NCBI GenBank assembly: GCA_003445095.1
Contig: DLVS01000692.1
Location: 1 to 6,343 of the forward strand
Reading direction: 5' to 3'
Origin: Verrucomicrobiales bacterium
Lineage (GTDB): Bacteria; Verrucomicrobiota; Verrucomicrobiia; Limisphaerales; UBA9464
Length of the DNA: 6,343 nucleotides
Within the stretch, counting starts at the first letter, position 1, and every line of letters starts with the position of its first letter. The notes below the pieces were generated by a model. It ran no database searches. It was given only the letters and a program-made list of their open reading frames with translations, and was not told the DNA's origin. Below, piece by piece: positions 1-5,219 of the stretch. A program made the position numbers and the translations under genes.

Positions 1-928
1 CTTCTGCGGCGAACATCGTGGCGAGGAGTGGCCCAATCCGACGTTCGACCCGCCGAAATTCTCCGGCCAGCGCTTCGTTTAAGGCCGGCGAAGGATCCGC
101 CCCGGCGAAAAATTTCCATAACTTTGCGGTGATAAATCGATCCGCGGCCGGCTGGCTCACGATGGCGTCCAGAACGTCATCCACTCCGAGATTGCCCGTC
201 CGGCCCAAGACGGTCTTGGTCCCGGAGTCCCGCAAACGCGCTCGAATCTCCGGCTGCTGGGTCAGACGATTCAGGGTCAATCCCGACAAGGCCCGAGCAG
301 CTTCACCAACGTCCTCCTCGGAGTAGTTGCCTTCTCCCAGCGTGAACAGCTCCAGCAGCTCACGAGCGTAGTTTTCGTTCGGTTGATCCGGTTTGCTTTG
401 GGCCTGATCGAGCCAGAGAAGCATCGCCGGATCGCGAGTGACTTCACCCAGCAACGTTCGCCACGAACCCGCGCCCAGGCGGCGAAAGAGGTCGTTCTGA
501 CGCCACATCAGATACGGATCCCTGACCTTCTGCACGCTGGTGGCAAAGTGGCCGTGCCAGAACAGCGTCAACTTCTCTTGCAGTGGACGCGGGCCAGTCA
601 CCATTCGGTTCAACCAGCCGTACCGCAGCTCCTGCATCCGTTCGCGCTGTTCGCGATTTCGTTGCTGCTGCAGGCGCTGCCGTTCCTCACTCGTCGCCTG
701 TCGAAACGCGCGCAACTTCTCCGCTCGGTCCGGATCGGGATGAGCCCAGTCGGGATTGGGTGTCGGATCAGAAACACGGTCCCAGTCGACAAACGTCATC
801 ACCGCTTCGGCCGGTGTGCGTCGCGCCAACTCTTCAATCGCCGCCGGCGGGGCGCCGAATCCAGCCCGATTGAACAGATGCGCTGCCGTCGCAAAACTCC
901 AACGCTCTGGTGGCAACGGCTTCAGCAT
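1..928 (-). CDS. DUF1800 family protein, C-terminus cut by the left window edge
   Basis: The reverse strand from 928 to the edge is open for 309 residues. It has the DUF1800 hallmarks in order: HLFNRAGFGAP at 17-27, PLQEKLTLFWHGHFATS at about 115-131, and PNENYARELLELFTLGEGN at 183-201. Residues 65-107 are rich in Arg, Gln and Glu and probably form a long helix, as is common in this subfamily. The ATG at 926-928 is the only good start, because an in-frame stop lies a short way upstream (about 965-967). No clear ribosome binding site is visible. DUF1800 proteins usually have 450-550 residues, so roughly the last third is missing. Their biochemical role is unknown. In PVC bacteria and others they are usually paired with a DUF1501 protein, which would lie beyond the left edge (inference). 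No clear secretion signal is seen at this N-terminus. Family assignment is firm; function is not. Confidence 0.93.
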   Translation of the reverse strand, partial: MLKPLPPERWSFATAAHLFNRAGFGAPPAAIEELARRTPAEAVMTFVDWDRVSDPTPNPDWAHPDPDRAEKLRAFRQATSEERQRLQQQRNREQRERMQELRYGWLNRMVTGPRPLQEKLTLFWHGHFATSVQKVRDPYLMWRQNDLFRRLGAGSWRTLLGEVTRDPAMLLWLDQAQSKPDQPNENYARELLELFTLGEGNYSEEDVGEAARALSGLTLNRLTQQPEIRARLRDSGTKTVLGRTGNLGVDDVLDAIVSQPAADRFITAKLWKFFAGADPSPALNEALAGEFRRVERRIGPLLATMFAAE

Positions 929-1052
929 ACCAATCGAACAGACGAGCCTACCGCCCGAGAGGTTTCAGTTGGAGAGTTCGAAGCGGGGATCCATGCAGTT
1001 GATTTCCTGGGGAGCGCACGCCTCTGGCACGGAGACAACGCGCGTCTGTCTT

Positions 1053-1060
1053 CGCAGAGG
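1053..1060 (-). repeat. Single copy of the CCTCTGCG dispersed repeat word
   Basis: CGCAGAGG on the plus strand, within the context TTCGCAGAGGCGCGGAGAAG, is the same word found in both orientations at 2902-2918, 3112-3119 and 3151-3158. It lies in the gap upstream of the DUF1800 gene. Similar purine-rich 'gcagaggcgcagag' tracts are common between genes in environmental bacterial genomes. One 8-base match alone is weak; the intergenic placement of all copies makes it more credible. Confidence 0.4.
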
Positions 1061-1193
1061 CGCGGAGAAGAAAGCCGCTAATTCCAGACCCAGGAGGCAT
1101 GGCCCGACGATTCGGGGCGACGGGGGATATCTACCGAAGGGCCGGTAGGGATTTGCAGGCCTGTAGGAATCAACGGTACGCAGGAGTTCGATG

Positions 1194-1332
1194 AACCTGA
1201 TTAGGTTGCGATTTCCGCCGTGTCGGAGGCCTGGATTGAGCGGTCGCCCGGGGTGAATTCGGCCGGGTTGGGTCGTTCGAAGACGCTGCTGAGTGGACGG
1301 CGATCAGAAGGTTCAACCGCCCCGATCAGGTT
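1194..1332. other. Possible folded element with complementary ends
   Basis: AACCTGATT at 1194-1202 can pair with GATCAGGTT at 1324-1332: eight Watson-Crick pairs plus one T-G pair, enclosing about 120 nt. The left arm can instead fold on itself (AACCT-gatt-AGGTT, 1194-1207). A short inner stem is possible between CCCG at 1247-1250 and CGGG at 1264-1267. The element lies 70-200 nt upstream of the ORF at 1400, so a leader RNA or a degenerate intergenic repeat are both possible. A stem of this length can arise by chance, so this is tentative. Confidence 0.2.
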
Positions 1333-1399
1333 AGGTTTCTGGATTTGAAATGTCGGCACTCCGTGGCGCACGGCTGGGGCCAGGATTTCAGAATCGCGG

Positions 1400-1657
1400 T
1401 TGGCAACGGCCGCTGGACGTAGCACGCTCAAAATTGTGCATCACGATCCGGAGGATGAATGGCGAGAATGGTTCCAGTTGGAACCGCTGGAGCGCTGGCG
1501 CGAGAGCATGAAGTTGTGGACACAGTATCTTGCACAAGGAGGCAGCCTTGATCCCGAACCCGATTCACAAAGTCCTTTCGACTTTCCGGAGCTGCGGGGT
1601 GCGCGCCCTGTTGATGGGCGGTCAGGCTTGCGTGTTCTACGGCGCGGCGGAATTTAG
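1400..1657 (+). CDS. Small conserved-type hypothetical protein upstream of a nucleotidyltransferase-like ORF
   Basis: This is an 85-residue protein of unknown function. Its features are KIVHHDPEDEW at 11-21, a charged and aromatic helical stretch around 22-45 (RWRESMKLW), a GGSLDPEPDSQSPF motif at about 47-60, and a basic end, GRSGLRVLRRGGI. I recall proteins of this pattern next to nucleotidyltransferase-like genes in PVC and other environmental bacteria, but I cannot verify this here. The start is uncertain: TTG at 1400 is the only usual start between the upstream stop (1346-1348) and the conserved part, and it lacks a well-placed ribosome binding site. GTG at 1436 would begin inside the IVHHDP motif. 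The last 110 nt overlap the next gene in another frame. No domain allows a function to be assigned; the pairing suggests the two products work together. Confidence 0.6.
   Translation: MATAAGRSTLKIVHHDPEDEWREWFQLEPLERWRESMKLWTQYLAQGGSLDPEPDSQSPFDFPELRGARPVDGRSGLRVLRRGGI
1536..1542 (+). promoter_or_regulatory. Strong ribosome binding site (AAGGAGG) inside the upstream gene
   Basis: AAGGAGG ends five bases before the TTG at 1548. It is the best Shine-Dalgarno match I noticed in the window and supports initiation at 1548, within the coding sequence of the ORF that begins at 1400. The same bases encode the Gln-Gly-Gly stretch of the upstream protein, so coincidence is possible. Confidence 0.5.
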
Positions 1658-1916
1658 CCGGGACACGCCAGAGCGGGCCTTGTTCTGGTTGCGGGAAGCC
1701 CGGACGCCGGGGCTGCTCGTCGAGTTGGCTCGCCAGTTTCCCCTTGAGGCCGCGGCCCTCGCCGCCGGGCCGCGCCCGTTGCTGCACGCGGCATTGCGGG
1801 GCGACGAAGCCGGCCTCGAATCCGGCCTGGCGGAGGAGGAGCGCGCCAAACGCGCTGCCGATCGCACTTACTGGATTGCGCTGAAGCAGGAACTGGAACG
1901 GATGAGGCACGCGTGA
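1548..1916 (+). pseudogene. Nucleotidyltransferase-like protein with the catalytic middle deleted
   Basis: The reading frame is open for 122 residues, but the protein looks like two ends of a roughly 240-residue family joined in frame. Residues 7-40 are the start of a minimal-nucleotidyltransferase-like fold: HKVLSTFRSCGVRALLMGGQ, then VFYGAAEFSRDT. Such proteins normally continue SRDTD, giving the metal-binding D-x-D pair. Here DT is followed directly by PERALFWLREART, which resembles the C-terminal helical part (rest of the protein, with AEEERAKRAADRTYW and ending RMRHA). The second Asp and the central strands are missing, so nucleotidyl transfer should be lost. TTG at 1548 is my preferred start because AAGGAGG lies at 1536-1542, five bases upstream; TTG at 1530 is the alternative. 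The missing block is inferred from memory of the family. A short but functional helical protein cannot be excluded. Confidence 0.6.
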
Positions 1917-1945
1917 ACGGTGTTCCCGCCTTTCGCCTCCCGTGG

Positions 1946-1968
1946 CCTCCCCGGGAAAGCGGGAGAGG
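1946..1968 (+). terminator. Hairpin just downstream of the nucleotidyltransferase relic
   Basis: CCTCCCCG (1946-1953) pairs with CGGGAGAGG (1960-1968), giving eight base pairs with one bulged A around a six-base loop. It lies 30 nt after the stop at 1916. No T-run follows, so an intrinsic terminator of standard form is not supported. It may slow transcription, stabilise the mRNA end, or be part of a dispersed palindromic repeat (GGGAGAGG words recur at about 3001-3036). Confidence 0.3.
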
Positions 1969-2072
1969 ACGGGCAGAGGGGGCAGGGACGCGGCACCTAT
2001 TGGGTATCCTGTCCTAGCCGACTTCTCGCGACGACGATATTTGCCCTGTTCCCAATCCCACTTCCCCAATCT

Positions 2073-2091
2073 CGCGCTGATTGTCGGCGCG
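2073..2091. other. Short GC-rich hairpin between convergent ORFs
   Basis: CGCGCTGA (2073-2080) and TCGGCGCG (2084-2091) form an eight-pair stem, including one T-G pair, around a three-base loop. It lies 33 nt beyond the 3' end of the leftward lipoprotein gene and about 157 nt beyond the rightward ORF. No T-tract follows on either strand. It may mark the shared 3' region of the two converging units; the role is a guess. Confidence 0.25.
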
Positions 2092-2124
2092 ATGGTTGTG
2101 TCCCGTCCCCAACCCCCATTCTGT

Positions 2125-2568
2125 TCAATTGCCGGAGCTCGGCAGGTAGCTGACCCTTAGCCTCGCATCGATTTGAGTCACGGCAACGCCCGCTTGGTCT
2201 CGCAGAGCGGTTTCGATCATTCTGATGGCTTCACCGACAGTGACGCGAGCCTCGGGTATGGTAATCGGTTGCCTCAACACCCGTGGCGGCAGCGAGCCAT
2301 CGACTTTAGCCTGGGTGTACATCTCGAGCATCATTAACACTTGAGCGACCGGCATTCGATCACACGCAAATGAGGTCAGATCGCTGGAGTCGACGGCCGC
2401 TCGGCTAACGGTCGCGTCTAGGTTCGTCCCGACACCAGACGTCGAGTTCAAATTTGGTGTGGTTTCAGGCTCGACACGTTGCTGAGGCCCTGATCGGACA
2501 CATCCTAGCGCCCCAGCCAAAAGGAGCGCACCAACAGGGGTGCCTTGGCGAAAGTCGAAGGATTTCAT
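2125..2568 (-). CDS. Putative lipoprotein with a secretin-N/STN-like domain
   Basis: This is a 147-residue protein, probably exported. The N-terminus MKSFDFRQGTPVGALLLAGALGC has a short hydrophobic core and a lipobox-like ALGC, so Cys23 would be acylated after signal peptidase II cleavage. Residues 24-62 form a Ser/Thr/Asn-rich linker. Residues 64-144 (LTSFACDRMPVAQVLMMLEMY, then PITIPEARVTVGEAIRMIET and a final strand LRVSYLP) resemble the small alpha/beta repeats at the N-terminus of secretins and TonB-dependent transducers: 'x-MPVxxVL', a predicted strand with ITI, then 'xxEAIxxIExAL'. There is no secretin pore domain, so it stands alone. ATG at 2566-2568 is chosen because it puts the hydrophobic stretch near the N-terminus; TTG at 2598 would add ten basic residues. 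The ATG overlaps the TGA of the GNAT relic (ATGA), which suggests past translational coupling. Domain assignment is by pattern only. Confidence 0.72.
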   Translation of the reverse strand: MKSFDFRQGTPVGALLLAGALGCVRSGPQQRVEPETTPNLNSTSGVGTNLDATVSRAAVDSSDLTSFACDRMPVAQVLMMLEMYTQAKVDGSLPPRVLRQPITIPEARVTVGEAIRMIETALRDQAGVAVTQIDARLRVSYLPSSGN

Positions 2569-2860
2569 CCGATGAGTGAAGCCCCTGCGACTCCGCAAGC
2601 TCGGTCAAATCGCCGCGCGAAATGGATTCGGCGGGCCACTTCGACGGATCCGAGAGCCGGATAGAGACGGTGGCCAATTTCGATTTGCGCCATCGTCTCG
2701 ATCATCACATAGGACATTCCTTCGCGACGAAAGTGTTCCAGCGCGTGTTCGATCAATCGCCCACGATTTGTCCGCAGGACGCTTCATCGACCGCCAAGTT
2801 TGGAATCCTGCCCCGACCGGACGTCTGATCAACGCGAGTCGTAATGTAACCCGCGAAAAG
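2565..2860 (-). pseudogene. GNAT N-acetyltransferase relic, truncated and frameshifted
   Basis: Two reverse-strand frames together give a GNAT C-terminal half. The first frame reads LFAGYITTRVDQ, then SGRGRIPNLAVDEASCGQ (about 2768-2860), the strand-4 and motif A region. It then runs into a stop at 2753-2755. The next frame continues RGRLIEHALEHFRREGMS (up to about 2768) and IGHRLYPALGSVEVARRIHF, the motif B region that normally reads N-x-x-G-x-x-LYxxxGF. The join falls at about 2757-2770, exactly where the acetyl-CoA-binding Q-x-x-G-x-G/A loop should be, so that loop is destroyed. The N-terminal half is not recognisable beyond 2860, where intergenic repeats begin. The relic ends with a TGA that overlaps the ATG of the downstream lipoprotein. 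Substrate of the former enzyme is unknown. Confidence 0.75.
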
Positions 2861-2897
2861 GGAGTGGCTATCAGGGTAGCTATTGTTTGCCTTCGCT

Positions 2898-2918
2898 GCG
2901 GCCTCTGCGGCCTCTGCG
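2898..2918. repeat. Tandem 9-bp repeat containing CCTCTGCG words
   Basis: GCGGCCTCT occurs twice in direct tandem (2898-2906 and 2907-2915), followed by GCG, so CCTCTGCG appears at 2902-2909 and 2911-2918. It lies where the recognisable GNAT relic ends. The word recurs in the other intergenic gaps of the window. Confidence 0.6.
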
Positions 2919-2985
2919 CGTGCCAAATCGGGGGTAGTCAACGCCTCGTGCCCCGCAGGATAAAAAATCAAGATGGCGGGACGAA

Positions 2986-3036
2986 CCCTCACCCCGGCCC
3001 TCTCCCTCTGCGTTATCACTGCGAGGGCGAGGGAGA
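2986..3036. repeat. REP-like palindromic intergenic element
   Basis: CCCTCACCCCGGCCCTCTCC begins at about 2986 and runs into TCTCCCTC (3001-3008). That arm is perfectly complementary to GAGGGAGA (3029-3036), giving an eight-pair stem with a 20-base loop. Sequences of the type 'CCCTCACCCCGGCCCTCTCCC...GGGAGAGGG' are, from general knowledge, widespread extragenic palindromes in several bacterial phyla. No transposase or target duplication is visible here. Confidence 0.55.
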
Positions 3037-3111
3037 CGATTCCTTGGCGGTGCGGAAGTATCACGTGGATGACGAGGGTTCAGTATTGCCTGCCGACCTT
3101 GCTTCTCGGCG

Positions 3112-3166
3112 CCTCTGCGTGAACTACTGATTCGCGCAAAAATCGCCGAGCGCAGAGGATTCACGC
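3112..3166. repeat. Inverted pair of CCTCTGCG/GCGTGAA repeat words
   Basis: CCTCTGCGTGAA at 3112-3123 faces CGCAGAGGATTCACGC at 3151-3166. The words CCTCTGCG (3112-3119 against 3151-3158) and GCGTGAA (3117-3123 against 3160-3166) are both present in inverted orientation but in a different order. This looks like two copies of one dispersed intergenic repeat head to head rather than a single hairpin. Function unknown. Confidence 0.55.
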
Positions 3167-3315
3167 TCGTTAGTGAGACACGCTTTGGGGCCAAGAAGTG
3201 TTCGTCGCCGCCGACGGGAGATGGCGCTGAGCAAAACCCATAGTCCGACAAATACCAAAGCCCCGCGCGCTCCTAGATTGCCCGCGTACCCGAAGCAGCG
3301 CTACCCTACGCCTCG

Positions 3316-4068
3316 ATGAGTGAATCGCCTGCGGGCAATGGACTTCGAGCGGACGGCCGCCAACCCGATCAATTGCGTCCCCTTCGTTTTCAAAATCACA
3401 TCGCGCCCCATGCGACCGGCTCGACTTTGATCGAGTGGGGCAATACGCGGGTCATTTGTGCGGTGATGATTGAGGAGACGGTTCCGCCCTGGATGAAGGC
3501 GAAGAAAATCGAAGGTGGATGGTTGACCGCAGAGTACTCGATGTTGCCGTACTCGACGCTCGACCGGAAGGCGCGCGACATTTCCAAGCTGAAGCTCGAC
3601 GGACGTTCCCAGGAAATTCAGCGATTGATCGGGCGCGCGATTCGGGCCGTCTTGGACCTAGATCAACTCGGGCCGCGGACCGTTTGGGTCGATTGTGACG
3701 TGTTGCAGGCGGACGGCGGCACGCGCACGGCGAGTATCACGGGAGCCTATGTGGCGCTTTCGCTCGCGGTGAAGAAGCTGCAAGCGGAAGGCAAGCTGAC
3801 CGCCAGCCCTTTTTCTAGCGCCGTCGCCGCGGTGAGCTTGGGCGTCGTCGCCGGGCAGCCTGTGCTCGACCTCAATTATCTGGAAGATACCGCCGCGTCG
3901 GTGGACCTGAACTTGGTGATGAATGGCAAGGGAGAATTCATTGAACTCCAAGCCAGCGGCGAAGAAGCTACCTTCACGGGAGACCAACTCGCGGAGTTGA
4001 TCCGACTCGGGCGAATCGGAATCAGCCAGCTCTCGGAGCGACAGCAACAAGCCCTCGCCTCAGCGTGA
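3316..4068 (+). CDS. rph: Ribonuclease PH
   Basis: This 250-residue phosphorolytic 3'-5' exoribonuclease trims the 3' ends of tRNA precursors and other RNAs, releasing nucleoside diphosphates. It works in the cytoplasm as a hexamer of dimers in known cases. Family motifs are complete: RADGRQPDQLRP at 11-22, ARDISKLKLDGRSQEIQRLIGR at about 86-107 (phosphate and tRNA contacts), DVLQADGGTRTASITGA at 128-144, and LEDTAASVDLN at 189-199. Asp191 and Asp197 match the two acidic active-site residues, with the usual spacing of six. VMNGKGEFIELQASGEEATF follows, as expected. Length is close to the typical 235-260. ATG 3316 is the only sensible start and adds about ten residues before the conserved core; there is no clear Shine-Dalgarno sequence. 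The next gene starts inside its stop codon, so the two are probably co-transcribed. Confidence 0.98.
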   Translation: MSESPAGNGLRADGRQPDQLRPLRFQNHIAPHATGSTLIEWGNTRVICAVMIEETVPPWMKAKKIEGGWLTAEYSMLPYSTLDRKARDISKLKLDGRSQEIQRLIGRAIRAVLDLDQLGPRTVWVDCDVLQADGGTRTASITGAYVALSLAVKKLQAEGKLTASPFSSAVAAVSLGVVAGQPVLDLNYLEDTAASVDLNLVMNGKGEFIELQASGEEATFTGDQLAELIRLGRIGISQLSERQQQALASA

Positions 4069-4697
4069 AGACGGCGTTGTATTTGATTCGGCATGGCGAA
4101 GTAGAAACGCGCTATCACCGAATATTCGCTGGCAGCCGCATCGACATGGAACTTTCCCCGGCGGGGCACAGTCAGGCGACTCGCCTGGCCGACTGGCTCG
4201 CCCGCACCGAGTTCGATGCGGTCTACGCGAGTCCAATGCGCCGCGTGCAACTCACCTACGAGCCGTTCCGACGGCACTACGCGGGAGAGCCCACGGTCTT
4301 GCCGGGTCTGCGCGAAATTGATTTCGGGGATTGGACCGGCCTGGGTTGGAACGACGTCGAACAGCGCTTTGGAGTTTCCGCCTACGACTGGCTAGAACAC
4401 CTGGAACAGGATCGGGTCAGCGGCGCCGAATCGCTGGGGCAGTTCAGCGATCGGGTCGAAGCCAGTCTAAAGCAAATTCTCCATGAGCAGACCGGCCGCA
4501 CCGTCGCGGTGTTTTGTCATGGAGGAGTCATTCGCGGCTTGCTGGCTCATCTGGTCCGGCAGCCGCTGCGTTGGTTCGAACATGTGGAGATCGACTACGC
4601 GAGCGTCACCTGGGTGGACGTTGGGTTAGTAAAAGCCGGTCGACCGAGGAACGAGATTCAACTCCTGAATTTCTCACCTTGGCGAGACCTGCCGTGA
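4065..4697 (+). CDS. Histidine phosphatase family protein (phosphoglycerate mutase/CobC-like)
   Basis: This 210-residue branch-1 histidine phosphatase has the catalytic LIRHGE at 7-12 (His10 is the phosphorylated residue), SPMRR at 56-60 supplying phosphate-pocket arginine, LREIDFGDW at 82-90 with acid/base Glu84, and the second histidine in FCHGGV (His152). All catalytic residues are present, so it should be an active phosphatase. The family includes alpha-ribazole phosphatase, GpmB-type enzymes and sugar-phosphate phosphatases. REIDFGDWTGL resembles the CobC/GpmB group, but no cobalamin genes are near, so the substrate stays open. It starts with GTG at 4065, overlapping the rph stop by four bases (GTGA), which implies translational coupling. 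It ends 45 nt before the converging cytochrome gene. Confidence 0.93.
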   Translation: MKTALYLIRHGEVETRYHRIFAGSRIDMELSPAGHSQATRLADWLARTEFDAVYASPMRRVQLTYEPFRRHYAGEPTVLPGLREIDFGDWTGLGWNDVEQRFGVSAYDWLEHLEQDRVSGAESLGQFSDRVEASLKQILHEQTGRTVAVFCHGGVIRGLLAHLVRQPLRWFEHVEIDYASVTWVDVGLVKAGRPRNEIQLLNFSPWRDLP

Positions 4698-4727
4698 TGA
4701 GGTTGAGGGACGCGAGCCATCCTGGGT

Positions 4728-4757
4728 GAGGCGGTTCCAGAATTAAGGAGCCACCTT
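4728..4757. terminator. Imperfect hairpin between convergent genes
   Basis: GAGGCGGTTCC (4728-4738) pairs with GGAGCCACCTT (4747-4757) with one internal C-A mismatch and two G-T pairs, around an A/T-rich eight-base loop. It sits between the phosphatase stop (4697) and the cytochrome coding region, whose TAA lies in the loop. The position suits a shared transcription end, but there is no T-tract. Confidence 0.35.
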
Positions 4758-5219
4758 GGATGACGAGGAAGTGGTTGCGGACGGAGGAGGGAGCCGAAAT
4801 AACACCTTCTGAGCGGAACCGCTTCGAAGATACTTGTGGCAGCTCACACAACTGAACGTGAGTTGCGTGTAAGCCAAGGTTGCGGCGTCGACGTTCTTCG
4901 CTTCGGCTGCTTCAACCAATGCTTCCGCTCGGCGACGGAATTCGACGCTGAAGAGTTCGTACTCAGGCCCCTGCCGCGCTTGCCAACCGCTGAGCTTGCT
5001 CAAGTTCACGAGTTGCTGCGCGTTGGTTTTGACGACGACAAAATCTTGGAGCGCGATCCCGCGCAGTACCGCTTGGCTATACTGAAGCTTCTGTCGCATT
5101 ACTTCGGCAGTGTCGCGATCCGCCCCGCGGCAAATCGTCAGCCACCCGAAGAGCAAACTGGCGAGAAGCAGGCGCGCGAACACGGGTCGTCGGCAAGCTT
5201 GTGCGGTGTCAGCATTCAT
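4743..5219 (-). CDS. Exported single-heme c-type cytochrome, four-helix type
   Basis: This 158-residue protein starts with a signal peptide: basic RRPVFAR, then a hydrophobic run LLLASLLFGWLTIC, with likely cleavage near residue 33 (CRGA). The mature part is almost all predicted helix: TAEVMRQKLQYSQAVLRGIA, DFVVVKTNAQQLVNLSKLSG, and EYELFSVEFRRRAEALVEAA, followed by the heme site CVSCH at 124-128 in the last helix. A C-terminal CxxCH after three helices, with a Leu-Ser-Lys-Leu motif, matches cytochrome c'-like four-helix proteins. It probably acts in the periplasm as an electron carrier or small-ligand binder. About 25 residues after the heme site are Ser/Pro-rich. ATG at 5217-5219 is chosen because it precedes the signal peptide directly; an upstream in-frame start near 5306 would add 29 residues unlike an export signal. 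The role is inferred from architecture; no partner oxidase is present. Confidence 0.85.
   Translation of the reverse strand: MNADTAQACRRPVFARLLLASLLFGWLTICRGADRDTAEVMRQKLQYSQAVLRGIALQDFVVVKTNAQQLVNLSKLSGWQARQGPEYELFSVEFRRRAEALVEAAEAKNVDAATLAYTQLTFSCVSCHKYLRSGSAQKVLFRLPPPSATTSSSSKVAP

Larger units (their letters stand above)
929..1399. other. Intergenic region without a recognised gene
   Basis: This stretch separates the leftward DUF1800 gene from the rightward ORF pair. It should hold the promoters of both, but no convincing -35/-10 pair stands out. It contains one copy of a CGCAGAGG repeat word (1053-1060), a 31-codon mini-ORF at 1099 preceded by AGGAGG only one base before its ATG, and a region with complementary ends (1194-1332). 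A 76-codon reverse-strand open frame at 1201-1431 starts with TTG, matches no family I know, and overlaps the start of the next gene antisense. I do not call it a gene. Confidence 0.6.
2861..3315. other. Repeat-bearing intergenic region upstream of rph
   Basis: This region lies between the divergent GNAT relic/lipoprotein unit and rph. It contains the CCTCTGCG repeats, a CCCTCACCCCGGCCCTCTCC-type palindromic repeat, and the presumed rph promoter. TTGCCC (3278-3283) and TACCCT (3302-3307), 18 nt apart, are a weak promoter candidate. Open frames here on both strands are low-complexity or repeat-derived and match no known protein. Confidence 0.6.

Noticed and set aside
383..1081. Open plus-strand frame of 232 codons
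   Set aside because: Mostly antisense to the DUF1800 gene and in codon register with it; composition is Arg/Ser-rich with no domain pattern. A GC-driven shadow.
1099..1194. 31-codon ORF preceded by AGGAGG, its stop overlapping an ATG at 1191 that opens a 22-codon ORF
   Set aside because: The AGGAGG is one base from the ATG, too close for efficient initiation, and both peptides are Arg-rich without features.
1201..1431. 76-codon minus-strand frame starting with TTG
   Set aside because: Overlaps the start of the ORF at 1400 antisense, has no ribosome binding site that I can see, and matches no family I know.
1428..2069. Open minus-strand frame of 213 codons opposite the ORF pair
   Set aside because: No recognisable motif and low-complexity Arg/Gly/Pro content, while the opposite strand has family-like motifs in two frames and a good ribosome binding site.
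2576..3130. 184-codon plus-strand frame upstream of rph
   Set aside because: Runs antisense through the GNAT relic and then through intergenic repeats (its translation includes repeat-derived CLRCGLCGLCAC and HPGPLPLRYHCEGEG).
3278..3307. Promoter-like TTGCCC-18-TACCCT before rph
   Set aside because: Both boxes are poor matches, and the predicted start of transcription would fall almost on the ATG; not strong enough to list as a feature.
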